Shown: positions 1-6,104 of the stretch, piece by piece
Numbering within the stretch: the stretch's first letter is position 1
Layout: each line of letters opens with the position of its first letter
Origin: CAYWFF01 sp964458085
GTDB taxonomy: Bacteria; Patescibacteriota; Microgenomatia; UBA8517
Direction of reading: 5' to 3'
DNA: 16,768 nt
Assembly (NCBI GenBank): GCA_964458085.1
Contig: CAYWFF010000020.1
Location: forward strand, 1 to 16,768
The notes under the pieces: model-generated
Databases searched by the model: none
What the model was told of the DNA's origin: nothing
The model's input: only the letters and a program-made list of their open reading frames with translations
Position numbers and translations under genes: made by a program

Positions 1-20
1 TAAACCACATGCTCCACTGG

Positions 21-52
<32 letters not shown>

Positions 53-140
53 TAAACTTGCGTTCGTACTCCCCAGGCGGCTCGCTTAACGCGTTAGCTT
101 ACGGAACTCACCACGCAAAAAACACGTCTGTTTTGCGTGG

Positions 141-251
141 AAATCCTAATATCTAAATCTTAAATTCTTAACAAATTTTCTCTTAATTACTTGTTTAGAA
201 ATTAGAAATTAGAAATTGGAAATTCCTGCAAAAGACCTGTCCTTTGCGTGG
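141..251 (-). repeat. AT-rich insertion in 16S helix 26 (V5) made partly of 7-bp repeats
   Basis: A hairpin at 111-140 (CCACGCAAAA paired with TTTTGCGTGG) looks like the ordinary tip of helix 26. The sequence TTTGCGTGG at its end (132-140) is repeated directly at 243-251, so 141-251 looks like an insertion bounded by a duplication. The inserted stretch is AT-rich and heptad-patterned: 144-171 reads as four TCTAAAT-like units, and 194-221 as four ATTAGAA-like units in the opposite sense, so the two blocks could pair into a long AU-rich stem. No coding frame is evident. The same 7-bp family occurs in protein-gene spacers of this window. Whether the insertion is excised or stays in the mature rRNA cannot be told from sequence. 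Confidence 0.75.
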
Positions 252-950
252 CGAATCCCTAGCGAGCATCGTTTACGGCTAGGACTACAGGGGTCTCTAA
301 TCCCTTTCGCTCCCCTAGCTGTCGTTCCTCAGCGTCAATACATTCCTAGTTACCTGCCTACGCCCTTGGTGTTCCTTACGATATCAACGGATTTCACTCC
401 TACACCGTAAGTTCCAGTAACCCCGAAATGATTCCATTCTGGTAGTATTACGCCCCTGTCCGAGGTTGAGCCCCGGTCTTTGAAGCATAACTTTCCAAAA
501 CGCCTACGAAACGCTTTACGCCCAATAAATCCGGACAATGCTTGCACCCCTCGTATTACCGCAGCTGCTGGCACGAGGTTAGCGGGTGCTGATTCTCCAC
601 AATGTCTCCATTGTGGCAAAAGAGGTTTACAACCCTAAGGCCGCCATCCCTCACGCGGCGTCGCGACGTCAGACTTTCGTCCATTGCGTACGATTCCCAG
701 TTGCTGCCACCCGTAGGTGTATGGGCCGTGTCTCAGTCCCATTCTGGGGGGTCACGCTCTCACGCCCCCTAACCGTCGCTGGCTTGGTAGGCCATTACCC
801 TACCAACTACCTGATGGTGCGCAGGCTCCTCCTTCAGCGCGCCGTGAAGCGCTTTCATCTTACGATCGTATGCGGTATTAACCCGTCTTTCGACGGGGTA
901 TTCCTCACTAAAGGGTAGATTCCTACGTGTTACTCAGCCGTTCGCAACTA

Positions 951-1261
951 CCCACCCTTTTTATCTACTATTCACAGATCTTTTTATTCTCTGTTTTAAA
1001 AAGCCTATTGCACTTGTTTCTTTTTTTAATCTTCTTTCTCTCTTAATGGCATCATTCTTGTCTAAAAAAGCTTCATAGTAAACAAGTTTCTAGGGAATTC
1101 CGTATTTAGTTGAAACGGTTGTTCCATTATTGTGTTCAGCTATTCTTTTTCTGAGATTAGAAGTAAAACCGAAATAAAGTTTCAGATTTATGTATTTCTG
1201 GCTTTTTAAAACGTAGACGTAAAACATCAATATACCCTTAATAATAAACAAAAAGGGTGGG
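951..1261 (-). other. Insertion in 16S helix 6 (V1), bounded by a 12-bp perfect inverted repeat
   Basis: The bases CCCACCCTTTTT at 951-962 and AAAAAGGGTGGG at 1250-1261 are perfectly complementary and sit where helix 6 of 16S should close after a short hairpin. Instead they enclose 287 bases (963-1249) holding a coding-like frame for a GIY-YIG family protein. The stop codon of that frame lies at the edge of the stem. This is the architecture of an rRNA intervening sequence: a long stem that could be cut out by RNase III-type processing, or kept as an extended stem. No group I or group II intron core could be recognised by eye. Confidence 0.85.
961..1227 (-). pseudogene. GIY-YIG endonuclease-like protein inside 16S, interrupted by one TAG codon
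   Basis: Translating the minus strand from ATG at 1227 to TAA at 961 gives 88 codons in one frame with one internal stop, TAG at 1090-1092 (codon 46). The protein starts MFYVYVLKSQ, continues with LYFGFTSNLRKRIAEHNNG and, after the stop, KLVYYEAFLDKNDAIKRERR. This is the pattern of small single-domain GIY-YIG (YhbQ/UPF0213-type) proteins: YVYVL for the GIY strand, LYFG for the YIG strand, an Arg-rich helix and a Glu-containing DAIKRERR segment. In relatives the position of the stop is a conserved Trp in a P-W-K-L-V-Y motif, so TGG to TAG is the simple explanation. TAG is used as an ordinary stop elsewhere in the window, which argues against recoding. There is no frameshift, so decay is recent or the stop is a sequencing error. 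The protein could have been a homing-type nuclease. Confidence 0.8.
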
Positions 1262-1343
1262 TCGTTCTACTTGCATGCTTAAAGCACGCCGCTAGCATTC
1301 GTCCTGGGCCAGGATCAAACCCTCAAATATGTGACGAGTTATA

Positions 1344-1375
1344 CCTATGCACGCGTAAAAATCGCCGTGTATAGG
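1344..1375 (-). other. Hairpin just upstream of the 16S 5' end
   Basis: CCTAT at 1344-1348 pairs with ATAGG at 1371-1375, and CACG at 1350-1353 pairs with CGTG at 1366-1369, separated by one mismatch, with a 12-base loop. It lies about 14 bases before the mature 16S start and is likely part of the precursor-16S leader fold. The partner strand of the full processing stalk would be beyond the window. Confidence 0.45.
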
Positions 1376-1400
1376 CTCATCTTACGCTTCCAGTCATTTC

Positions 1401-1416
1401 TTAATTGTCAAAGTGC
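1401..1416 (-). promoter_or_regulatory. boxA-like antitermination site in the rRNA leader
   Basis: The minus strand reads GCACTTTGACAATTAA about 70 bases upstream of 16S. This resembles the boxA element (TGCTCTTTAACAAT-type) bound by NusB/S10 (NusE) in bacterial rRNA leaders, where it prevents premature termination. Position and sequence fit; no clear boxB or boxC was identified. Confidence 0.5.
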
Positions 1417-1530
1417 TTTGTTGAAGTGACCCTACTCAACTTATCTTTCGCCTTTAAAAGAACTATTCGTTCACGGCTCAAGATGCGTTTGCTGAAGGGT
1501 AATTCACTATTGTAATGTACTAATGAGAAT

Positions 1531-1553
1531 TAAAAAACCGCCCAGATGGCGGT
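1531..1553 (-). terminator. Intrinsic terminator within the rRNA leader
   Basis: On the minus strand ACCGCC/GGCGGT arms (1537-1542 and 1548-1553) with a 5-base loop are followed by six T residues. It lies between the promoter array (1635-1784) and 16S. Transcripts from the array must read through it to reach 16S, or else end here as an RNA of roughly 95 nt. AATGAGAATTAAA at 1522-1534 is complementary, with one bulge, to TTTAATTTCTCATT at 1585-1598, so the hairpin is nested in a longer stem that could regulate it. Confidence 0.75.
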
Positions 1554-1604
1554 CTTTGTAAAAAGCCTCGCGGCACCTGATGTCTTTAATTTCTCATTGG
1601 CAAA

Positions 1605-1630
1605 TTGCACTCGAGTTTGACTCGATGCAA
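1605..1630 (-). other. Strong hairpin at the start of the leader transcript
   Basis: TTGCA, a bulged C and TCGAGT (1605-1616) pair with ACTCGA and TGCAA (1620-1630) around a 3-base loop, giving 11 base pairs. It begins almost at the predicted start site of the promoter nearest 16S (about 1628), so the RNA would open with this structure. Possible roles are 5'-end protection or a step in leader folding before the terminator at 1531-1553; this is inference. Confidence 0.55.
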
Positions 1631-1634
1631 AGGT

Positions 1635-1784
1635 ATTATAACATACCAAAGGTATGTTGCAAGCTCCGCTTATATCACACGTAAAGTGTGATGCAACCTC
1701 TGGTTATAACACATACAGTTGATAGAACAAGATTGTTGAATATGTTGCAACCTTCGGTTATAACATACCAAAGGTATGTTGCAA
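1635..1784 (-). promoter_or_regulatory. Array of four head-to-tail sigma70-type promoters driving the rRNA operon
   Basis: Four -35/-10 pairs occur on the minus strand, all with 16-base spacers. In order of transcription: TTGCAA 1779-1784 with TATAAC 1757-1762; TTGTTC 1725-1730 with TATAAC 1703-1708; TTGCAT 1691-1696 with TATAAG 1669-1674; TTGCAA 1657-1662 with TATAAT 1635-1640. The last three are exactly 34 bp apart, the first 54 bp further. Each -10 is followed by a CNNAGN-type hexamer and then at once by a TTG-starting hexamer, so modules abut. Three spacers contain perfect dyads of matching position: AACATACC/GGTATGTT twice (1762-1780, 1640-1658) and ATCACAC/GTGTGAT once (1674-1692). Multiple strong promoters are normal for rRNA operons; the modular period and dyads are not usual. 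No UP element or FIS-type site was identified. Confidence 0.8.
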
Positions 1785-1840
1785 GCTATGCTTATGACAG
1801 TTCAGTTAGAATTAAATTAATATAAGTTTTAAATTGGAGT

Positions 1841-2041
1841 TTACTCAAACGGGGAACCGATATTGCCGCTACCCGAATCCTGATTAGCACGTTCACGCTC
1901 TAATTCTGCTTCATCCCTTTCTAAAGCTTCTTGCCGCTCGCCAATTGCTGCCTGTTCATTTCGATATGCTTCTTCATGTTGATCTTCAGCGGCTTCTTCG
2001 TATTGCCTTGCCCGGTTTCTATGTTGATCCCCTGCTGCCAT
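1841..2041 (-). CDS. Small, highly charged helical protein of unknown function (66 aa)
   Basis: The protein is not recognised. Residues 8-55 are almost entirely Glu, Arg, Gln, Ala, Asn and Asp with no Pro or Gly apart from one Gly, so a long charged helix or coiled coil is likely. The tail (residues 56-66) is Ser/Gly-rich and disordered-looking. There is no signal peptide, membrane segment or Cys. No Shine-Dalgarno precedes the ATG; TATAAA lies 4 bases before it, which could be a -10 box too close for a leader, or chance. It is the first gene upstream of the rRNA promoter array and points the same way. Its composition resembles small stress or desiccation-type hydrophilic proteins, but no family motif supports that. 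The single ATG, clean frame and adjacent noncoding sequence favour a real gene. Confidence 0.6.
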   Translation of the reverse strand: MAAGDQHRNRARQYEEAAEDQHEEAYRNEQAAIGERQEALERDEAELERERANQDSGSGNIGSPFE

Positions 2042-2106
2042 GATATTTATACACTACATATTGACCGTAATAGGAATTAAAACTCTGAGTAATTGACATG
2101 TAAGAA

Positions 2107-2643
2107 TCATTTGGAAGCAAAATTTGGTCTGACGACGCCGTTTTCGACAACCTCATCAATTGATGCAAGTAAATTCTCTAAAGCTTCATTTGCTAATTCC
2201 TGAATATTACTTTCTTCAAAGTTTTTATCAACTCCTAACCCAGTGAAGATAGACACTTCTGCATTTCTTAACAGTAAGGGGGAGTTTTCTTCCACACCAC
2301 TGCTAGCCAAGTTAAGTTGCTGAGGATTTAGACATACCCAAAAAAAGTCATCTATTTTTGAATCTTTCGGAACAGGATATCTCATAATCCTGCCGCTTGA
2401 GTGGTGTATCCCCAATAGTTTATGTTGGTCTTCTCCAAAATGAGGCAATGGTTTTAAGGTTATTGAGGAAAAATATCCAGAAAGTATTGTGAATTGACGC
2501 TCACTAGGTAATACCCCCACTAGCTTTTCTGCAGCCCTTTCTTGAAGTATCTCTGCAACAGCAAAAGCAGGTATCTGAAGTATCTCTCTATCGGGATAAA
2601 CAAAATTTTTATCTATTTTAGCTCCTGTCCAAAATTCCAGCAT
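2107..2643 (-). CDS. Hypothetical protein (178 aa)
   Basis: I do not recognise a family. The protein looks soluble: no signal peptide or transmembrane stretch. It has a mixed alpha/beta pattern, a hydrophobic segment around residues 85-110 (RIMRYPVPKDSKIDDFFWVC) and an acidic helical C-terminus (about 145-168). Only one Cys is present. A TTGACA hexamer lies 27-22 bases before the ATG on the minus strand and TAAAAT follows shortly after, so a promoter probably sits in the short gap behind the RRM gene; no Shine-Dalgarno is visible. The gap to the upstream RRM gene is about 98 bp. An opposing frame over the same bases (2542-2988) looks like a shadow. The unbroken length and plausible residue composition support a real gene. 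Confidence 0.7.
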   Translation of the reverse strand: MLEFWTGAKIDKNFVYPDREILQIPAFAVAEILQERAAEKLVGVLPSERQFTILSGYFSSITLKPLPHFGEDQHKLLGIHHSSGRIMRYPVPKDSKIDDFFWVCLNPQQLNLASSGVEENSPLLLRNAEVSIFTGLGVDKNFEESNIQELANEALENLLASIDEVVENGVVRPNFASK

Positions 2644-2741
2644 GTTCGGTCTATTTTACATTATGTCAAAAATAAAGGGAAGAAAGTGAACAACAAACTT
2701 GCTGTCCTCCATCTTCCCTCTATTGTCCTTAAGATAACTCG

Positions 2742-3008
2742 TTATTCTCTTGGCTTTTGCGGTCTTGCTACGTTTACAACGAGCTTTCTGCCTTCCAAGT
2801 CATATCCGTTCATTTTTTCAACTGCTTCAGTTGCAGCTTCAGGAGTTGCGAATTCGACGAATCCGAACCCCTTTGAACGACCGCTCATCTTATCCATGAT
2901 GATTACTGCATCAACAACTTCCCCATACTGGGCGAAAAGTTTCATGAGATCGTCACGTGTAAGTGTGTACGGCAAGTTACCAACGTAGAGTTTGTTGGGA
3001 TTATCCAT
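2742..3008 (-). CDS. Single-domain RRM RNA-binding protein (88 aa)
   Basis: The protein is one RNA recognition motif with almost nothing else. RNP2 is LYVGNL (residues 7-12) and RNP1 is KGFGFVEF (46-53), the aromatic positions that stack on RNA bases being Tyr8, Phe48 and Phe50; EAVEKMNGYDLEGRKLVVNVA completes the fold. Proteins of this size in cyanobacteria and other bacteria bind single-stranded RNA in the cytoplasm and are often cold- or stress-induced; the targets here are unknown. The start is fixed by a strong Shine-Dalgarno, GGAGGTGA, about 6 bases before ATG at 3008. A promoter candidate at 3107-3135 would give a leader of about 90 nt, long compared with most genes in this window, which leaves room for post-transcriptional control. 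Confidence 0.95.
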   Translation of the reverse strand: MDNPNKLYVGNLPYTLTRDDLMKLFAQYGEVVDAVIIMDKMSGRSKGFGFVEFATPEAATEAVEKMNGYDLEGRKLVVNVARPQKPRE

Positions 3009-3054
3009 TTGTAGTCACCTCCTTTTCCATGTTCTTTTAAGTGAGAGTTTTCAA

Positions 3055-3081
3055 GAAGTAACTGTCTTGCGAAGTACTGTC
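3055..3081. repeat. Direct repeat in the RRM gene 5' leader
   Basis: GAAGTAACTGTC (3055-3066) is repeated as GAAGTACTGTC (3071-3081), one base shorter. Both copies lie in the predicted 5' untranslated region of the RRM gene. On the mRNA each reads GACAGT-A/TTACTTC, a possible pair of binding sites for a regulator or for the RRM protein itself. Confidence 0.4.
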
Positions 3082-3106
3082 CTAATTCTACTCACGAACC
3101 AACTAT

Positions 3107-3135
3107 AGTATATCGCTAAACTGTAAAAAAGTCAC
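3107..3135 (-). promoter_or_regulatory. Promoter candidate for the RRM gene
   Basis: On the minus strand GTGACT (3130-3135) and TATACT (3107-3112) are separated by 17 bases, a fair sigma70 match. The start site would be near 3100, giving a leader of about 90 nt ahead of the Shine-Dalgarno at about 3015-3022. Confidence 0.45.
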
Positions 3136-3158
3136 TAGCATGGAGAAAATAACCGGTA

Positions 3159-3186
3159 TCTAATTATTAATGTCTAATTTCTGACA
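3159..3186. repeat. Short 7-bp repeat run (4 units)
   Basis: Four successive 7-mers, TCTAATT, ATTAATG, TCTAATT and TCTGACA, lie between the DUF2207 stop codon and the RRM promoter. They belong to the same family as the runs at 5123-5211, 7099-7154 and inside the 16S helix 26 insertion. Confidence 0.6.
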
Positions 3187-3198
3187 TCAAGCACCTAA

Positions 3199-5049
3199 CT
3201 ATCCTGCCCCTCCACCACCACCGCCTCCTCCGCCACCGCCTCCTCCCGAAAAACCGCCGGAGGAACCTGTTCCTGATGCACCGTACGAATTAAAGGAATT
3301 GGAAAGTGCCCCTAAGCTTTCCGATAAACTACTGAATGACGATAAAAGTTCACCGCTTCTTAGTCCGCCTTCACCACCTGAAAAACTGTGATATACGCCG
3401 GAAGCGGCAGCGGCGCTTGCAGCAAAACTAATCGGAAGTTGCGACAAAGCTTTCAGAGAAATACCAAGTGCTGCCCCGTACACTAAGTATTTCTCCCACA
3501 AAATCACAGAATCAATCGGATAACTTTTAGTCACTGAGTAATCTTTCAGAAACTTTTTGAATGCTTTCCAACGTGCATATTCTAAAAGCCCCTCAGGAGT
3601 TTTTTTCAGCATAAAAATCCCAATAAAGGCAATGCCAAATAAAGAAATTAAGAAAGAAAATATTGGCAGAAGCAATAAAATCCCCAACGAAGTTGCCACC
3701 AAAACTTCACTAAAAACGAAACCGCCTATACCGACAAAGATAAAGAGAGCGATTTCTACACCAACTTTTTTTGAAGCTTTTTTGGAATCCGCATCAATGT
3801 AGCCTTGGTCTGTTAATTCTTCTAAAGCACTGTCCTGCCAATCTTTCCAAAACATGCGGGCTTTAGTGGGTTGTTTTTTTGCCTTCGTTTTAAGAGAATC
3901 AAATGAAATTCCGGTTTCTTCGCTACCGAAAACATAATCAATAAGCTTTCTCTCGCGTTTAGTAAGTTCCTTGTCTTGCCACTTTTCAGAAAGCTTAAGA
4001 CGGTGTTCCGGTTTTCTGGAAAATCCCAGTATAGGATCCTTTTTCTCAACTTCAATTGTTATCACTTTTTTCCGTGTTAATTCTATGATTGTTGCAACGA
4101 TGCTTTTATTCGTCGGTTTCATTGTCAGACTCAAAAGAGCCTCAACTAATGCGGGTTCCAAATTGCTCGGAGGCTCATGCAGAGACCCTGCTAAATTTAC
4201 TTCCGGCTCTTTAGGATCATCTCCCACCTTTTTCCACTGCCACAACCAGTAGGAAAACCTGGATAAAGGAATTAGCGAAAGAATTACTGCAAAAAGCAGG
4301 GAACGTTGGGATTTATTTCTGGTATCAGTTGCAAAACGTTCTTCTTCTGAAATGATGCTGTCCTGTGTTTCATTACCATTTTGTGCATTTATAGCATTCG
4401 TTAGTTTGGGGAAAATCACCCGGACTTCAAAAAAACGGTGAGGCGACAAATCGACTGCCGAAAACTCCACTGTTTCATTTGTGGGGATAGAAACTTTGCC
4501 GTTTAAAGGTCCATGACCATACGCCCTAATTTGATCATCGGGAGCATTAATAGGTAAACGGACAACGGCAGTTACATTACTGACGCCTTCACTCCATTCA
4601 TCTCCTATTAATTGCCAATAAAATTCTGAAACATCCTGGTGATTTGTAATGGCATTTTGTACAGTGTAGGAAAGGGTAAAAGTTTTTTGCTCATCTAATG
4701 CACTGTAATACCATTTAACATAAAACTTATCATTTTGTACTTCTGTTTCATAAGTACCAGGGAGGCTTGAAACATCATTTCTGTAAACCAGCGTCTCATC
4801 TTTCATACTAAAATCCTTTAAGACATAATTACTGCACCCTTGGCATTTTGCTTTTAAAGGAATCCATTGATCAGCCCAGCTAAAACTTCCGTTAAAATCG
4901 TACATACGGGTTTCAATGATGTCTGCTGAACCGTCAGGCTTTAAATTAACTTCAAAGTGAGCAGTAGGAATATCATAATCTTTCGCGTAAATCGGGGATG
5001 GGAAAATGATAGCAATAAGAAAAAGTATTAAATAAAGGAGTTTTTTCAT
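3199..5049 (-). CDS. DUF2207-family membrane protein with glycine-rich tail (616 aa)
   Basis: This matches the architecture of DUF2207 'predicted membrane proteins'. An N-terminal signal segment (residues 1-22, cut likely after PIYA) leads into an extracellular beta-rich domain (about 24-220) carrying the family pattern of HFEVNLKPDGSADIIET, a Trp-rich stretch and SEFYWQLIGDEW. One membrane segment lies at about 250-270. A cytoplasmic winged-helix-like region (about 296-425, LVEALLSLTMKPTNKSIVAT) follows, then two adjacent membrane helices (about 429-449 and 452-480). The last 16 residues are nearly all glycine, as in many family members. Function is not established. Cys69 and Cys72 in the outer domain could form a disulphide. 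AAGAAG directly abuts the ATG, so a good Shine-Dalgarno is lacking. The gene ends 62 bp before the RRM promoter region. Confidence 0.9.
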   Translation of the reverse strand: MKKLLYLILFLIAIIFPSPIYAKDYDIPTAHFEVNLKPDGSADIIETRMYDFNGSFSWADQWIPLKAKCQGCSNYVLKDFSMKDETLVYRNDVSSLPGTYETEVQNDKFYVKWYYSALDEQKTFTLSYTVQNAITNHQDVSEFYWQLIGDEWSEGVSNVTAVVRLPINAPDDQIRAYGHGPLNGKVSIPTNETVEFSAVDLSPHRFFEVRVIFPKLTNAINAQNGNETQDSIISEEERFATDTRNKSQRSLLFAVILSLIPLSRFSYWLWQWKKVGDDPKEPEVNLAGSLHEPPSNLEPALVEALLSLTMKPTNKSIVATIIELTRKKVITIEVEKKDPILGFSRKPEHRLKLSEKWQDKELTKRERKLIDYVFGSEETGISFDSLKTKAKKQPTKARMFWKDWQDSALEELTDQGYIDADSKKASKKVGVEIALFIFVGIGGFVFSEVLVATSLGILLLLPIFSFLISLFGIAFIGIFMLKKTPEGLLEYARWKAFKKFLKDYSVTKSYPIDSVILWEKYLVYGAALGISLKALSQLPISFAASAAAASGVYHSFSGGEGGLRSGELLSSFSSLSESLGALSNSFNSYGASGTGSSGGFSGGGGGGGGGGGGGAG

Positions 5050-5122
5050 CTTCTTTAAATGGTAATACCGAACTAATCGGTGCGCAAGTGAGTCAGACCT
5101 TAAATTGACTGGTTAAGAGAAG

Positions 5123-5211
<89 letters not shown>

Positions 5212-5215
5212 ACCT

Positions 5216-5827
5216 TCAGTCTATCCTCATCCAACTTCGGGGTTCAATTGCAGCAAGAACGCGGCTATAAAAACTATTTATCGGAGAAGTTTTGACTATA
5301 AAATATTTATTTCTTTTGGCGTCGCGAACCATTTGTTTTCCCAAAGCTTCTTGCCAATCTATAAACTTCCGGTACCAATCTTCGGTTAGCGATGCTTCTT
5401 TTCTGGCAATTTCGCGGTTGAAAAGTTCTACTTCATCGTCATACAAAAAAAGCGCCTTAACTTTACTTTTGGGAAATGTCTTCAGTAACTGGGGCAAAAC
5501 AGCATCGCCTTCGATAATCAGTTTTTGATTATTTTTAATGTGGTTTTCAATAATAATTTTCAAGCCTTTCCAAACCACTTTACTGACCTTTTTGTGTGCA
5601 TCAATCAAAGAGTCTGTTGAGGTATTGCTTACTATTTCAGTAAAGTTTGTAGCTAAAGTATAAAATTCAGGATACTCATTTCGGCAAGCAACCTGCTGCA
5701 TTGCAATTCTCACGTCATCTAAACCTAAATAGGGGATTTTGTAGCGAATACTTAGTTTTTCGGCAACCGTAGTCTTTCCTGTTGCAACCGGCCCGCTTAT
5801 AACAAGAATAGTCCAATCAGGTTCCAT
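5216..5827 (-). CDS. P-loop kinase-like ATP-binding protein (203 aa)
   Basis: The Walker A motif GPVATGKTT lies at residues 12-20 right after a hydrophobic strand (TILVIS), as in AAA_33/zeta-toxin-like and 2-phosphoglycerate-kinase-like small-molecule kinases. LGLDDVR (34-40) is the usual acidic substrate or Mg site after strand 2, and LIIEGD (103-108) fits the strand that ends in a second acidic group. A lid-like basic segment (about 138-172, NREIARKEAS and DAKRNK) follows. The substrate cannot be read from sequence. A GTG at 5842 is in frame, immediately behind an in-frame TGA. I prefer ATG 5827 because TACAAT lies 6 bases before it, fitting a leaderless start; neither start has a Shine-Dalgarno. 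The upstream 75-aa gene ends 31 bp away. No toxin partner is adjacent, so a zeta toxin is unlikely. Confidence 0.75.
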   Translation of the reverse strand: MEPDWTILVISGPVATGKTTVAEKLSIRYKIPYLGLDDVRIAMQQVACRNEYPEFYTLATNFTEIVSNTSTDSLIDAHKKVSKVVWKGLKIIIENHIKNNQKLIIEGDAVLPQLLKTFPKSKVKALFLYDDEVELFNREIARKEASLTEDWYRKFIDWQEALGKQMVRDAKRNKYFIVKTSPINSFYSRVLAAIEPRSWMRID

Positions 5828-5858
5828 TAGTTTATTGTACACTCAATAGTAAAGGGGG

Positions 5859-6086
5859 TCAGAAATTCTTTTCAGGTTCGAGGATTTTTTGGATGTCTTC
5901 CGGTTTTGCACGCTGACCGTAAGGTATTTTAATTCCAACCATTCGTGCAGCCTGCTCTACAGGCATTCCGGATCGTAAATAGCCTTGATATCTCATTCTT
6001 TTTGTAAATGCCGAAACTCTTGCCTTAGCACGTTCCCTGGGAGTCATTTTACTTAAGGCAACTTTTTCTTCCTGTTTTTTGAACAT
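5859..6086 (-). CDS. Small basic protein of unknown function (75 aa)
   Basis: The family is not recognised. The protein is Lys/Arg-rich (MTPRERAKARVSAFTKRMRY), has no Cys and no membrane segment. Its middle part, YLRSGMPVEQAARMVGI (residues 35-51), looks like a helix-turn-helix-type or short DNA-binding element, followed by KIPYGQRAKPEDIQKIL. This suggests a nucleic-acid-associated protein, but weakly. A perfect TATAAT sits 5 bases before the ATG, so the mRNA is probably leaderless. This -10 lies in the short gap after the DedA-like gene upstream, whose stop is at 6105. The kinase-like gene follows 31 bp downstream. Confidence 0.65.
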   Translation of the reverse strand: MFKKQEEKVALSKMTPRERAKARVSAFTKRMRYQGYLRSGMPVEQAARMVGIKIPYGQRAKPEDIQKILEPEKNF

Positions 6087-6104
6087 AAGGTATTATAAAT
6101 TTAG

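Noticed and set aside
216..918. Open frames of 64, 89 and 110 aa within 216-410, 350-619 and 586-918
   Set aside because: They lie entirely within conserved 16S rRNA sequence.
1531..1598. T-box riboswitch in the rRNA leader (AGGTGCCGCGAGG followed by a terminator)
   Set aside because: The motif lacks the full AGGGTGGNACCGCG core, no specifier stem I is visible, and a T-box before 16S rRNA has no precedent I can name.
1635..1784. CRISPR array (34-bp spaced repeats)
   Set aside because: Repeated parts are only the promoter hexamers and dyads; there are no constant repeats with unique spacers, and -35/-10 spacing explains the pattern fully.
2542..2988. Plus-strand frame of 148 aa
   Set aside because: It is antisense to the RRM and hypothetical genes, has no initiation signals, and its product looks like a reverse translation of the RRM motif.
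5216..5842. Zeta toxin of a toxin-antitoxin pair
   Set aside because: The P-loop is of the right class, but the neighbouring 75-aa protein does not look like an epsilon antitoxin and has its own promoter.
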